Below, one piece after another: positions 25,031-37,842 of a stretch of 64,000 nt of DNA; position 1 is the first letter of the stretch; each line of letters starts with the position of its first letter. The stretch is taken from assembly GCA_949358305.1 (NCBI GenBank), contig OX442320.1:5348259-5412258 (forward strand), read 5' to 3'. A model generated the notes under the pieces. That model made no database searches, was not told the origin of the DNA, and saw nothing but the letters and a program-made list of their open reading frames with translations. Made by a program: the position numbers and the translations under genes. The stretch comes from Strigamia acuminata. Lineage: Eukaryota > Arthropoda > Chilopoda > Geophilomorpha > Linotaeniidae.

Positions 25031-25795
25031 ATTATCGACTGATATCGGTAAAACCCTGCAACAAACCAATAAATACAATTCAGATTTTACTAAAAACCTT
25101 CAAAAATCAATTTTTTTCTCTCTTCCTGACCTTAAATGATTGCTCAATCCTGTGGCATTATCAAAGAAAATGAGAGCACACAGGCAACACCCCAAGTTGA
25201 CTCACGCTCTAGATCAAGCAGCAACTACAGTTGTAAAGTAATAAACAACAATAAACTCATGATTAAAAGTAATTTATAGTGTAGTACCAAAATACTTTCA
25301 TTAATTTATCTTATTTTTAGCATTATTAGGCCTAATATTAGGTTTAATACTGCTAAATAACGACTGGAATTAGAAAATCATTTGCGCAGAATGGGATGCG
25401 CAGTACGAATTTAGTATCAAGATACCGAGCGCAAACTGTAGTGGTGAAATGCTTGCAAGACAAACTACTACAAAACCAATTGCGAAAAATGTTTTCATTA
25501 ATCAAGAACGAAAGTTAGAGGTTCTAAAGCGATCAGTGAATTGGACACTAGATAAAATCCCCTCCCCCCCCCCCCAAATTTATTGAAACTTCCTTAAAGA
25601 AAAAAGCAAGCACTTAAAAAGCAAATAATGACACCCAACACCAACAAAAAATCTTGACCTTTGAATAAGCAACGAATTAGTTAAATAGCAACTTGGAAGT
25701 CCCGCCACCCACGCACTTCCTTATCGCTTTAAACAAACAACCGGCAAACCAACTGCAAAATACCAAACAGCTTTCAAAACACCAACAGCTCTCAA

Positions 25796-27109
25796 ATGGA
25801 CCACCTGCTCTCGATTTCAATACTCATCTGCTTTATATTTAACGGTAGATAAAAATCTCAAACTTTTTCAACCTCTTCCCCCCTGCATTTAAATAATTCA
25901 AATTCCAGCAATTTCAACTCAGTACATCAACTTCCAACTCGCTTTAATCAACGACTTAAATGTCACTTGCATCCAACAGATTGGCCTAAGTCCAAGTTCA
26001 GCCGCTGACAGTGCACAGAACTGCATCCACGAAGCAATTCTAGAACTTCCACCGCCCACCTCCGAAGCATTTATAACAGTTGTGTGCACGTAAGAACATT
26101 TAAGTATAAGTATACTGCTAAATACCAAATTATAAGCCAAATCAAGCGCTACGGATCGGCCGCTTATCGGAACGGTCCGTACGCGTAACAATACAAAGTG
26201 TGACACTTAGTACGGTCAGGACTGAATGCATTTAAGCACCCTGGGCTAAAAACATCAGGCGTCCTTTGCCCCTTGTTATAATTGAGATAAGAACAATTTA
26301 TATACAGGGTGTCCTAAAAGTCTGTATCCCTCCAAATATTTCCTGAGCAATTGCATCTAGGCCAACTTTGATGGGTGAGAGCAATCCAATGACGTTATCA
26401 AATTTGACCTTGAAGGTCATTTTCAAGGTCATTCACTTGCTAACTTCTAAACCAATCAGGTTAGAGCAAAGGAGTCAATTACAAAGTTGTAGAGCACCAT
26501 CAAATTAGTACTATCCAATTTATTTTAGTCATCTTAAGTTAAATGTTTTCTTTTTCTTCTCATTCACAGGACAGACACAGTTAAAAAATGTAATGAAAAA
26601 TTTAGAGAACTTATGTTGCCGTGCCTGGCCAAAGAAAACCACAAAATCTTCAATCAAGTGAGTGAAATGGAGCGCCAACGAGCCATCTCATTGTGTGCAA
26701 ATGATGCTGAAAACTACAGAGGTAAAAATCATCACAATTGTATCTTGCAATCGAGCTATATCAATTGATTTCTTCACAGCAATACTGGCTGAAGCTTGTG
26801 CTAAAGACATTAATCTTGCTCAAGAGTTGGCTGCATGTCAAAGGCAGGTTGAAGATGGCGCAGTGTCACAACACCTGGAAACATTTTTTAGTGCAGAAAA
26901 TTGCCAGTAAGATAAAATGTACAAAAAGTTACCGCATTAATTTATTAACGACATTTTACATTGATAGGAAATATAATGAGTACTACAAATGCATAAAAAG
27001 TAATTATATTGGTTGTCCTGATGGTGGACAGGCCATGAATACAATGTTTGATGCAGTCTTTCAAGCGTCTCCATGTGTTAATTATCTACACTCATCTCAA
27101 CACAGCTGA
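25796..27109 (+). CDS. Secreted 12-Cys protein 2 (DUF1397-like)
   Basis: Exons 25796-25844, 25909-26089, 26570-26721, 26780-26906, 26968-27109; 216 residues. Signal peptide MDHLLSISILICFIF. Three cysteines per exon in exons 2-5. Same landmarks as copy 1: LALINDLNVTC, VCTTDTVKKC, LMLPCLAKE, LCANDAENY, FFSAENCQ, and a final QASPC. Exons 1-3 have the same lengths as copy 1 (49, 181, 152 nt). Intron 2 carries an arthropod-type repeat at 26304. Extracellular; biochemical role not shown by the sequence. Confidence 0.8.
26304..26470. repeat. Interspersed repeat, CAGGGTGTCC family
   Basis: Starts TACAGGGTGTCCTAAAAGTC after TATA, a start common in arthropod DNA-element and LINE fragments. No partner end identified. 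Confidence 0.5.
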
Positions 27110-27502
27110 CACCACCTCTGAATCAAAACTATTTATTCTCTTTACATCATAGCCATTTTCTATCCAACAAACAACAACAATGATCATCATCTTAACTATA
27201 GATATACTAGCATTGTACAAGATTTCCTTGGTAACATTACACAACTAGAATAAAAAAAAAGGTTCTAATTTCACTGTGAATTCTCCTGACCTTTAAATGA
27301 CCAGCAGAAATTAATTCCATCAAGTATCATTTACCAATTTTGACCTTCAAGTTCCAGACGTAATTAGGTTTTATTTATTCCTTTTCCGGAATTAATTATC
27401 AACTTATAACATCTGCATCGAATTACATTCCACTATTTAAGCCAACCAGCAACTCTCCCAATGCTTGAAATGAAAAAACAATCCAAGATTCAACAACGCA
27501 CA

Positions 27503-28440
27503 ATGAACCGCCATGTGTTGACTTCAATTCTAATCGCTTTGACACTTAATAGTGATCTAACGGGTACGAATATACTCCTCTTTAAGACTAACGTTTTTTC
27601 GTACGAATAATTTAATCACAGGAATAGCAGCTGAATTTATCAGCTTTAAAATAGCCCTAAAAAACGACTTAAACGCTACTTGCGTTGAAAAAAAAGGCTT
27701 CAACATAAACACCGCCACCGCTGCAGCCGAGGATTGCATTACAGCAGCGCTTGAAGATCTCTACGAGCGAAGAAGTGAAATAAACCACAACGAAGAACGG
27801 ATAAACCTCATATGCACGTAAGAAAATCTCTAATCACTGGATGAATTGTGATGTCCACTACGCAATAATAATTGCCATTAATAGGACTGACATAACCAAT
27901 GAATGCAATGACAAATTTAAAGATGTTGTTCTGCCATGTCTTCCGGAAGGCGCGCAGGAGGTCGTGGTTAAAATGACCGAGGTCCAATACCAGGGCGTTC
28001 TCTCACTCTGCGCGAATGATGCCAAAAACTACAAAGGTAGATCCCACTTGTGTTAAGTTGGCAATTCACACCGCACAAGTATTTACAGAAATGATTCCTA
28101 TGTAGCATTACTGGAAACAACGTGCGAAAAAAAGACGGAGTTAAATAACATGATTGCTGAATGTGGGTATGAACTTTTCCAAGATGAATCGAGACATTTG
28201 ATCACTTATTTCAGCACAGACAATTGCAGGTAAGAAAATAGAAAATAAGACGCACTGTTGATTGATCAGCAAGGTTTTCGCTTTAACAGGAAATCTGAGG
28301 AGTATTATCAATGCGTAAAAAATATTGATGTCGGATGTCCCGATATGCAAAGTGCTATCACTGGAGTATATCATGCTTTATCTGAAGCAAGTCCATGCGC
28401 TAAACACAAAACCTTGAAATGGATGGATTTTATGTCATGA
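27503..28440 (+). CDS. Secreted 12-Cys protein 3 (DUF1397-like)
   Basis: Exons 27503-27563, 27622-27817, 27885-28036, 28106-28229, 28290-28440; 227 residues. An in-frame ATG at 27461 would place charged residues before the hydrophobic stretch; start 27503 (MNRHVLTSILIALTLN) gives a better signal peptide. The 3-3-3-3 cysteine layout is kept. Landmarks: VVLPCLPEG, LCANDAKNYK, FFSTDNC-like YFSTDNC, ECVKNIDVGC-like CVKNIDVGC, and EASPC. The C-terminus is extended beyond the last cysteine (ends MDFMS). All introns are short, which makes this the most compact copy. Confidence 0.8.
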
Positions 28441-28702
28441 AATGTTGTCAAAATGAAAGTCCGGCACTTTTAAACTCTGTAATTTTTTTAGATTTTTAAA
28501 TAAAAAATATTTTTAAAAAAAAATCATTTAAAAAAAAATCTTCGGAAACTGATTAATGACTGATGTTTATCTCTTCTTGACCTTTAAATTTGCTTGCTTT
28601 TATTTGTTTCTCATTTCCTGGAGTTAAATATCAACTTTTCACATCCCGTCTACGCTGTAGCTCATTTTCAAGCACCATCTGGATAAAAAAAAGCAACTTA
28701 AA

Positions 28703-30227
28703 ATGGGCCAAGATTTCTTTATTCTAATTTTGCTATCTCTAACATTCAATGGTAATTACTCCTCCCCTTACATCTATATTCCAACTCTTTTGAGTCTCTT
28801 TCAGAAATATCAGCTCAATACAACAATTTAAAGCTTGCCATAATTAATGACTTGAATGTAACTTGCATCGAACAGCAAGGCTTAAATCCACAAACAGCCG
28901 CTTCGATAACTGAGCGCTGCATGAATGCGGCGTTTCAAGAATTACTCACACTGAACAGGCTATTAAACCACATGGAAGTACTATTAGTACTCACATGCAA
29001 GTAAGAAATTTTGTATTACACCCTTTCCTACTTCGGCTGATAATTTCTACTCACATACATGTGCAAACGTTGACGGCTAGTTGCAGGAAGGTTATAAGGA
29101 GAAATCAGAAGCATCCCTTACACAAGGAAGCGGGTAAAATTCCAAAGCTTGCTAGTACAAGTTTTAAGAGAGAGTCATTTACAAGCTCACTCGACCCGCT
29201 TTTGGCTTACCAGCTTAACCGGCAAACTCAAGCTAGCTGGCTGCTAGAAATTCCCGCCAAAATTTCCTCCGAGAATTTCCTCACGATTCTGATTGGCTGT
29301 CAAAGTCAGATGACCAAAACACCAGCAAGCTTGAAGCTGATAAATCAAACTCAGTTCGATCGGAGCGGGTGAGTACAAGCTCGCTTCAAAACAAAGCTTT
29401 GAATAAAAATAAGCTTGTATTTGCTCAAGCGGGCAAGTTTTTAGCCGCATTTCCAAGTGAAAGCAAGCTTTTAAATTTTACCCGCTCCCTTGTGTTTCCA
29501 CCTTAAGACAGTGGTTTTGAGAGATCATCAACTTGAATTAGTATTTAAAACTCTATTTCAGTGTTTTATTAAAAAGAATTAAATGACGATTAAAATATGC
29601 TAGTCTTTCCGAAGGCCTTTCGGCTGTTCCCAGCCATCTTCAGAGGTTTGTAACATAAGTTATTTGTGAATTATTTTCAACAGAACTGATGCAGGCAGAG
29701 ATTGCAGTGAAAAGTTTAAAGACATTGTTTTGCCTTGCCTTCCTGAAGACACACATGAAACTGTCAATCAGATGATCAACATAGAACATCAAAGTGCCAT
29801 TCCACTATGTGCCAATAATGCCGACAATTACAAGGGTAAAATGTCCCTCCTTTCATATTTTGACATCATTTCTTCATCTCAAGATTAATTTATTTCTACA
29901 TAGCATTAGTGAAAGCAACTTCAGATTGTGATAAAAATATAGAAATGAATAACAATATCGAAGAGTGCCAGGCTCAACTTCTACTCGGTGCAGAATCAGG
30001 ACATTTGAAGAGTTTTTTCAATGCAGAAAACTGCCAGTATAAGAGTCCAAAACTGCTTTTAATTCAATAATCCAATCACTGTCTATCTAAACAGAAAGTA
30101 TACAACTTTCTACGAGTGCTTAAAAACTGTTAGTATTGGATGTCCGGATGCCCAAACTGCAATCGACGAAATGATCACCGCAATGTCCAAAGCATCTCCA
30201 TGTGCAAACATCAACAAACAACAATAA
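28703..30227 (+). CDS. Secreted 12-Cys protein 4 (DUF1397-like)
   Basis: Exons 28703-28751, 28805-29000, 29684-29835, 29904-30036, 30095-30227; 220 residues. Signal peptide MGQDFFILILLSLTFN. Cysteine layout 3-3-3-3. Landmarks: LAIINDLNVTC, IVLPCLPED, LCANNADNYK, FFNAENCQ and KASPC. Intron 2 (29001-29683) was enlarged by a MITE with inverted ends near 29121-29152 and 29464-29495. The exon 4 donor is GTATAAG, less regular than in the other copies. Confidence 0.8.
29115..29500. mobile_element. MITE in intron 2 of secreted 12-Cys gene 4
   Basis: The arm at 29121-29152 (CACAAGGAAGCGGGTAAAAT and on) is matched by an inverted arm at 29464-29495 with few mismatches. Exact outer ends unclear. Confidence 0.65.
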
Positions 30228-30822
30228 AGCATTTGTAGTTTATTGTAGTTTATTCATTGTAGTTTATTGAATAGCAAAGTTAAAAGTGCTAAATGGTTAC
30301 ACGGTTAGTGGGGTTCTTGATTAAACATGTAACTTGTCCTCTTTATTGAGAAGTAACCCGCACTGGGGCAACATCGATCCCTTTAGTTAACCTTCTCACA
30401 GCCATGGTGGGTCAAAAAAATTACAGAAATGGAAAAACCACTGTAATTCTTTTCATCCTGAAAATTAATTAAGGTGGTGAACTTTTATTCCTCAAAAACT
30501 TTTTTTTCTTATTTTATAATGTCTAAATACGAATAGTTTTTCAATTATTATTAAGATAATTTAATATTTATAACATAAAACACCCTTAATGGGAGCGCCG
30601 TACACCACTTTGCCATCGTTTGCACTAGGGTTGAAATCAACGTGAAAGCATAGTTAATAACAGTTGTTCCCACCAGAGCGAATGGAATGAAATTCTTGAA
30701 TTAGTTTTACGGTAGATCTGCCGTTGGATGGAGCTGTTGCATCTCTAAATTATCTAAAACTGATTATCGTTTCTTGAACTTTGAATAATAAATGACCCAA
30801 AACTTCCATCACAAAGCTCACT
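30228..30822. other. Spacer between secreted 12-Cys genes 4 and 5
   Basis: No gene or clear repeat, apart from a short duplication GTAGTTTATT at 30235-30265. Confidence 0.4.
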
Positions 30823-32217
30823 ATGACTATCCGTCTATATATTTCTCTTCTGGTAGCTGTAACACTGTGTGGTAATTAATCTCAAAAGTCCCTAATAGTT
30901 TTTATTGTCATAATAATTAATTAATTTCAGATTTATCAGCTCAGTTTACTCATATTAATATCGCTTTGATGAATGATTTAAATGCCACTTGCATCGAAGA
31001 AAAAGGCCTAACTCCAAACTTAGCGGCCTCAACTTTCGATATCTGCCGCAAGGAAGCCCTTAATCAGTCAAATTCCAATTTAAGTCAACCTGAAATAGAC
31101 AGAGAAATATCACTGACTTGCACGTAAGAGAAATCACTTTCTTAACCCTAGCAGAACCAACCTAAAATAAAATTCCTACTCACCCAACCCGAGTCATTTT
31201 TTACCCCAACAAAGATGACCGCTACAGCATATGACACGTCCCACTTGACTCAGTTAGTTTTATATTTATTTTGAATCTAATTTCAGTTCTTTTGTTATTT
31301 TTGGATCTAATGTGGTTAGATTATTAGAAATAGAGTATGAAAATAAAGGGCAAGTGGCAAAAATACCGCACCATGGTATACCGCAATGTAACAAAAAATC
31401 GACGTTTTTAGTTAAAAAAAAATTAGTTGGGACCAAAAAATTGACATTTTGCACTAAAAAATGACGTTTTGGACCAAAAAGTGACATTTTGGACCCAAAA
31501 ATGACATTTTGGACCCAAAAAATGACATTTTGGACCAAAAAATGACATTTTGGACCAAAAAATGACATTTTGGACCAAAAAATGACATTTGGACTATAAG
31601 TTGACACACAAGGGAGTTTATTTCACCCAATACAAAACAAAGTGTTGAGAACTGCTGTACTAACTGTTGTTTCCATTGCTGAGCCAACAGAACTGACCTA
31701 ATTAAACACTGCATTGAAAAGACAAAAGATGTTGTATTGTCTTGCCTTCCCGAAGACACTCATGAAATTGTCAACCACTGGACTGACATGGTATACCGAC
31801 AGTACGTTTCATTGTGTGCAAATGATGCTGAATATTACAAAGGTGAAATGTTGCTGATTTGATGTTAATAATTTTATTTTTATATTATCCCAATTTTTAT
31901 ATTTTACTTAGTTTTCATGAGTTTAACATGTGAAAAGCGACTAGAAATAGCTCACAAGGTAATGGCGTGTGTACCTCCACTTAGACAAGGTGTGGAACAT
32001 CTGGTGAATTTGTTTACTGCAGAAAAATGCCAGTAGGAAACAATAGAAAATCCACTATTTAATTAATTAATTAATCAATAATCAATCTCATATTAACAGG
32101 AGATATAAGGAGTTTTTTGAATGTCTACCAACAAATTTTGGATGTCCTGATGTTGAACATGCCTACAGTGCACTGTTCAATGCCTCGTTTGAAGCAATCC
32201 CATGCAATTTTCAATAA
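30823..32217 (+). CDS. Secreted 12-Cys protein 5 (DUF1397-like)
   Basis: Exons 30823-30871, 30931-31123, 31691-31842, 31912-32032, 32100-32217; 210 residues. Signal peptide MTIRLYISLLVAVTLC. Conserved stretches: LMNDLNATC, LSCTTDLIK across the exon 2/3 join (read as LTCTTDLIKHC), VVLSCLPED, LCANDAEYYK, LFTAEKCQ and EAIPC. Cysteine layout kept; the signal peptide adds one more cysteine. Intron 2 holds a 20-bp minisatellite. Confidence 0.8.
31430..31595. repeat. 20-bp minisatellite, AAAAAATGACATTTTGGACC
   Basis: About eight copies in intron 2 of secreted 12-Cys gene 5. Core AAAATGACATTTT is a near-perfect palindrome. Confidence 0.9.
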
Positions 32218-32362
32218 ATACAGTAAAAGTTATCGTACAAACATGTGTGCTCTTCATTTCAGGCATTATTTTTAAATCAAACGTTAAATAAAATTAAACT
32301 ATAGTATAAAGTTCGCCAAAAATGTAAATGGCTTTATTCAGGTGTCTAGGGGTCCATGCATC

Positions 32363-32723
32363 TAATGCTGGGCGCACACATACCGCGATTTCGCGTCGCG
32401 TCGCGATTTTGCAAGCGAAATCGCCCTGTAAATCGCACGCAATGCTACACACATGTAGCAATTCCAGCTTTGCCATTTCAATGTTATGACGTCATTCCTG
32501 ATCCGAAAAACCTACCCGCCATTTCGGTTGAAAATGTTGATGAAATGACGTCATTTCACACAGCTCACGGATTGGCTGCGACATGAATCGCGGGCAAAAT
32601 ATTACTTGGGACAATTACTATTTTCAAAAGTAGATTTCAAACCGGCGCGAAGGAAATGACGTCATTTGCGCATGCGCAATGGCAACGCAATGCGAAATAG
32701 CGGTATGTGTGCGCCCAGCATTA
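32363..32723. mobile_element. MITE with TAATGCTGGGCGCACACATA ends
   Basis: Terminal inverted repeats of at least 25 bp; the inside is rich in CGCGATTTCGC-like words. 361 bp, non-coding, downstream of secreted 12-Cys gene 5. Superfamily not assigned. Confidence 0.8.
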
Positions 32724-32739
32724 AGCTATACTCTGTTCA

Positions 32740-33132
32740 CATTCAAGAGGATCCCTGGAATCTTTGCTCCCACTGGCCTAGTCTGATTACTCAGACCTGT
32801 AGTCGAAGTTCTACCACGAGGAAATGTAGTTTCGTATGATTTTAATTCTGTTTTAGTATAATAATGATTGAAATGATGTAATTTTAATGTTATTCAGGAA
32901 TAAAATATATTTTCTATTTTAAAAATAAAGTTTTATGTTGTTTTTATTTTAAAATGCATGTCTGTTAAGTTTATTGCTTGCTTCGTCTGGAAAGCTCGCG
33001 TAGCCTAGGTAATCGATTACAATGTCTGTACATCATTACAATTCTGGTGTTTTAGGTCTTTTTTTATGTATCACTACACAAGTGAAATGGCTCGGCCAAT
33101 GGGAGCAAAAATTCCAGGGATCCTCTTGAATG
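32740..33132. mobile_element. MITE, same family as 53370-54400
   Basis: The ends CATTCAAGAGGATCCCTGGA and complement enclose about 390 bp. The inner TIR part GGCTCGGCCAATGGGAG is shared with the element in the ARMC8 intron. Starts 16 bp after the preceding MITE. Confidence 0.75.
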
Positions 33133-33373
33133 TTCACACTTGTTTTCTTCGGTCACTTAAACTCAAATTTCACCTTTACCCGATGTTAGTTCTTTTCAAA
33201 AATAAAAAATTAGACTCTCTATTTTTATGCCGTTGGAACAAATAAATTAATCATTTCCCGGAAAAGGAATGAAGTTAAAAAAAAAAACTCATTTTAATAA
33301 AACAGGATATTTACATAACCGATTGTAGTTACCGACACCTAATTAATTAATTAACTCGCACTACTGACTTGCA

Positions 33374-34229
33374 ATGCTCCACAACATGATGGTTTTAACC
33401 ATCTTAATCCCACTAATCGGCTTAAACGGTAAAAATTAATCCACCACAAAAGTCTAACCAACTAAACTGTTTTATTATGGAGTCTTAGGAATATCCGCTC
33501 GACTTAACGAGCAAATCACAACGGCCATCGTCAACGACTTGGACCCAAACTGCGTCAACGAAACCGGCGTCAACGTCCACTCCGTCGTGTCCATCGCAAA
33601 CAACTGCATCCAGAAGGAATTCCAAACGATTAAACAGCAAGCAAATAGCCAAAACAACGTCGATTTGTGGAAAATACTCGTGTGCCAGTGGGTAAAACCA
33701 CATTTCCAGGTGTCCAGGTAGTAATTTTTAGTGTTTTTCAGTGACGAAGTGGTGCAGCGATGCCACAAACAACTGAGCAACGTCGTCAATCCGTGTTTGT
33801 CCAACGTGTCCCAAGACGTTTTGAGTGAAATATACAAAATGAAGGAAATTGCGGTGGAATTGTTGTGCGCGGATGATGGAAAAAACATCCAAGGTGTGTT
33901 TGTCACAGTTTGTGTCGGTATTCGGCTTATTTTGCGGTTATTTGCAGCGATTTTGGAGGGAAATGCAGAGTGCAGCGCAGCGGATTGCGACGTGTCGGGC
34001 GGCGAAGTTCAACTCGAAGGTTTCTTCAGTGGGGAGAGATGCGAGTAAGAAAATTTTGAATTTAATGTTTTTTTTTAGTTACTAAAAAGAAATTTTTTTA
34101 TTTTTTAATTTTAATAGGAAATATAAGACGTTTATTCAGTGTAAAGCTGGTGGTCCGTGTCCAGATCTCAACCATATCTATGAAATTACACTCAAAACCA
34201 TGTACCAGGCTTCACCGTGTGGAAATTGA
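33374..34229 (+). CDS. Secreted 12-Cys protein 6 (DUF1397-like, diverged)
   Basis: Exons 33374-33428, 33489-33687 (donor GTGGGT; a GTAAAA donor after 33690 is also in frame), 33742-33893, 33948-34044, 34118-34229; 204 residues. Signal peptide MLHNMMVLTILIPLIGLN. The 3-3-3-3 cysteines remain: NDLDPNC, NNC, VC; QRC, VNPC, LLC; AEC, ADC, ERC; QC, GGPC, QASPC. Exon 4 is shortest of the set (97 nt). With copy 7 it forms a diverged pair sharing VVQ(R/K)C and AVNPC/VVNPC-like motifs. Coding GC is higher than in copies 1-5. Confidence 0.78.
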
Positions 34230-34960
34230 TAGGGAAATGCATGAAAATGCTCAATTGTGTACTGATTTTGCACTAAAATGCATGAAAATGCTCAATTGTG
34301 TACTGATTTTGCACTAAAATGCATGAAAATGCTGAATTTTGTACTGATTTTGCAATAAAATACATGAAAATGGTCAGTTTTGGACTGATTTTGTAATAAT
34401 ATGCATGAAAATGCTCAATTTTGTACAGATTTTGCAATAAAATGTTCAATTTTGCATTTATTTTGCAATAAAATGTTCAATTTTGCATTTATTTTGCAAT
34501 AAAATGTTCAATTTTGCATTTATTTTGCAAGAAAATGTTCAATTTTGCATTTATTTTGCAATAAAATGTTCAATTTTGCATTTATTTTGCAATAAAATGT
34601 TCAATTTTGCATTTATTTTGCAATAAAATGTTCAATTTTGCATTTATTTTGCAATAAAATGTTCAATTTTGCATTTATTTTGCAATAAAATGTTCAATTT
34701 TGCATTTATTTTGCAATAAAATGTTCAATTTTGCATTTATTTTGCTCTTATTTTGCATTTATTTTGCTCTTATTTTGCATTTATTTTGCTTTTATTTTGC
34801 AATAAAATGCTCAATTTTGTACTGATTTTGCAATAAAATGCAATAAAATGCTAAAATTTGTACTGATTTTGCAATAAAATGCAATAAAATGCTAAAATTT
34901 GTACTGATTTTGCAATAAAATGCTCAATTTTGTACATATTTTGCCATAAACTGACGCCAT
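34230..34960. repeat. 31-bp minisatellite, core ATGTTCAATTTTGCATTTAT
   Basis: Some ten near-identical 31-bp units (about 34440-34740) flanked by degenerate 35-42-bp versions. It starts directly after the stop of secreted 12-Cys gene 6, so it probably enters or replaces its 3' UTR. Confidence 0.9.
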
Positions 34961-35124
34961 ACACACAAATTTGCATCATTTCCACGTGAAATGGACACTT
35001 AATTCTGTTTCTGACCGTTTGACCACTATATTTCCAGGAAAGAAGACAAAACCCTATTGAAAAATAAATAAAGGATATGCACAGGCTTGCTTCCACACTT
35101 CCTCATTTTAATCCAACTAAAACC

Positions 35125-36908
35125 ATGTCCCAACACACCTTGATTGCAGTTCTCCTCATTTTCTGCACCAAAGGTCAGTCTTTTCATTTATTCTTTATCA
35201 TCCATTTCTTTACCACTAATTTACGATTTAACTTCAGAATTGCACGGGCAATTGCGGGATCAGTTCAATTCGGCCTTGCTGAATGACCTGGACTCTGAAT
35301 GTCTGAATAAAAAGGGAATTGACTTCGATGCAACCATTAAGAAAACGAGAGATTGTGTTGTGGGGCCGTTTGAGAAGGTTCTGGCCGAGAGATTGGCATT
35401 TCCGAAGGTCCAAGAGGCTGTTGGCATCCTCGTTTGCAAGTTAGAGAGTCTAGGAAGGTCTAGAAAATGATTTAGAGCGTCTAAAGTTGGTTTTGTGGTT
35501 TGGTTGTAGGGATAAGGTTGTTCAGAAATGCTGTAAAGAGATGAGAGATGCTGTTAATCCTTGTTTGGTTAAGGAAGATCAGGAAATATTGCTGCAAATA
35601 CATAGAGTTGTGCAGACGTTTCTGGAATCTTTGTGCGCGTATGATGTTATTCATTTTAAAGGTAGGAAGGTTGACCGTACTGTACAGAAGTTTAAAATGC
35701 ATTTGTAGACACAAAAATTAATTTTTCACATTTTTCACATGAAAAAATTAATTTTTCACATTTTTCAAATAAAAAAATTAATTTTTCACATTTTTCACAT
35801 GAAAAAATTAATTTTTCACATTTTTCACATTTTTTGCATAAAAAAATTAATTTTTTCCATTTTTCGCTTAAAAAAATTAATTTTTTTACATTTTTCACAT
35901 GAAAAATTTAATTTTTCACATGAAAAAATTAATTTTTCACATTTTTTACATGAAAAAATTAATTTTTCACATCTTTCACATTTTTCGCTTGAAAAAATTA
36001 ATTTTTCACATTTTTTACATGAAAAAATTAATTTTTCACATTTTTTACATGAAAAAATTAATTTTTCACATTTTTTACATGAAAAAATTAATTTTTCACA
36101 TCTTTCACATTTTTCGCTTGAAAAAATTAATTTTTCACATTTTTTACATGAAAAAATTAATTTGACGTATTTTTCACATTGAAAAGTTAATTTTTCACAT
36201 TTTTCACATTTTTCGCTTGAAAAAATTAATTTTTCACATTTTTCACATTTTTCGCTTGAAAAAATTAATTTTTCACATTTTTCACATTTTTCACATTTTT
36301 CGCTTGAAAAAATTAATTTTTTACATAAACAAATTAATTTTTCACATTTTTCACATGAAACAAATAATTTTTTACATTTTTCGCATGAAAAAATTAATTT
36401 TTCACATTTTTCGCATGAAAAAATTAATTTTTTACATTTTTCGCATGAAAAAATTAATTTTTCACATTTTTCGCTTGAAAAAGTTATTTTTTTCACATTT
36501 TTCACATTGAAAAGTTAATTTTACACATTTTTCACATTGAAAATTTAATTTTTCACTTGTGAATACATTTATTAACACACGCTTCTCCTTTAATAATCTT
36601 TCTGGAATCAAGATACAAACTGTACCGAGGTATATCGATTCGGCGAGAACGATCCAAATTGTAAACTTAACTTCAAAGATGACAAACGCCTACACCTCAA
36701 AGACTTTTTCACCGCAGACAGCTGCCAGTAAGACATTCCACACCCCAAACTAACTTACACCTCATTAATTAACAATTCTTCTTATTCCAGAAAATACAAA
36801 AAACTAATCGAGTGCAGAATCTCGACTTTGGTCGATTGCCCAAACGTCAAACAACTCTACAGCAACTTGTTCAACAACATGTACAAGGCTTCTCCCTGTA
36901 GCACCTAA
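35125..36908 (+). CDS. Secreted 12-Cys protein 7 (DUF1397-like, diverged)
   Basis: Exons 35125-35173, 35238-35439, 35510-35661, 36613-36727, 36791-36908; 211 residues. Signal peptide MSQHTLIAVLLIFC; an in-frame ATG at 35077 is possible but weaker. Exon 3 is again 152 nt. Cysteines: EC, DC, VC; KCC, NPC, LC; NC, NC, SC; EC, DC, SPC, so exon 3 has one extra. Ends KASPCST. Exons 3 and 4 are separated by a large minisatellite intron, yet frame and phase are intact, so the gene looks functional. Confidence 0.78.
35705..36550. repeat. 30-bp minisatellite, core TGAAAAAATTAATTTTTCAC
   Basis: About 25 units in intron 3 of secreted 12-Cys gene 7. The core is almost a perfect palindrome; spacers are ATTTTTCACATTTTTCGCT-like. 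Long open frames on both strands are repeat artefacts. Confidence 0.92.
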
Positions 36909-37842
36909 ATTCCAATAAAACATACATCCGTGAAGGTGGTTGTGTGACATCATCTAAATGGTAATTTGTCACAACCTAGCGGTGAGTTTTTGCACTGGAT
37001 ACACCCGAAAACACTCATTCTGCAAGTGAGCTTCAAGCTGGACTGGGACGATTTTTATGACCACGACTGTACAAATAAACTAGGTTAAGGTTAATATTAA
37101 AGTCTAAGCTTGCGCGTGTCGGTATCGCAGTACCACGCGTGTGGATTTTACATTATAACGCTGACAAATTAAATAAAGACACTCACAGTTGGCAGATCTC
37201 TGCAACACTTCGATGCTATTTTAGCATCCACGTCCAGATCATAGACACAAATTGACTTAAAGTTATACACAAAACACTATAGTAATTGCGGTGGCAGGCT
37301 GCCACTTGAATGTCAAATCGCCGCGTAGAATTTCATCTAAATTTCGTCGGTATTGAAGGTGGTTAAAGGCACTTCCGGTTGTCATCGGTCCCCGAAATGG
37401 CAATCACGACTCTGATGGTAGCTGACTAGTCCAAAACGAGGCTAAAATCAATAATTTATCAATTAATTAATTAATTAAAGAGCATTTATGGTTAAAATTT
37501 AACCGGTTTGATTGAAAATGGCTGAGATGAGTTCCGGTGTTGAAAAATCCTCATTAAAAATCCTCGTTAAAATGGCGGAGGTTGTCCGGAATAATTTCTA
37601 TGTTTGATGCACAAGACTTGGGTGGTTGCGTATTTCAGATAGAAATGGTTCTACAAATTAAAATCTCATTTTCGGAGTTGAAATGTTCATTTAAACTCGA
37701 TGTCCTAGCGCCATCTTGATAAGGAGAAGGAGAAGCAGCGCCGCGGCGCGGGATCCGACGCTCGCGATTGGTGGAAAAATGATACGTATTGCGATTTATT
37801 AAAAAACAACTCTCTTTATTTAACAGTTTTGAGGAAACATAT
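36909..37842. other. Intergenic, no gene seen
   Basis: Lies between converging genes. A short GC-rich patch sits at 37735-37765 (GCCGCGGCGCGGG). No repeat or coding signal recognised. Confidence 0.4.

Noticed and set aside
35705-36510. Long open frames in the TTAATTTTTCACATTT array
   Set aside because: The repeat has a period divisible by three, which keeps several frames open on both strands. No gene-like composition and it lies in an intron.
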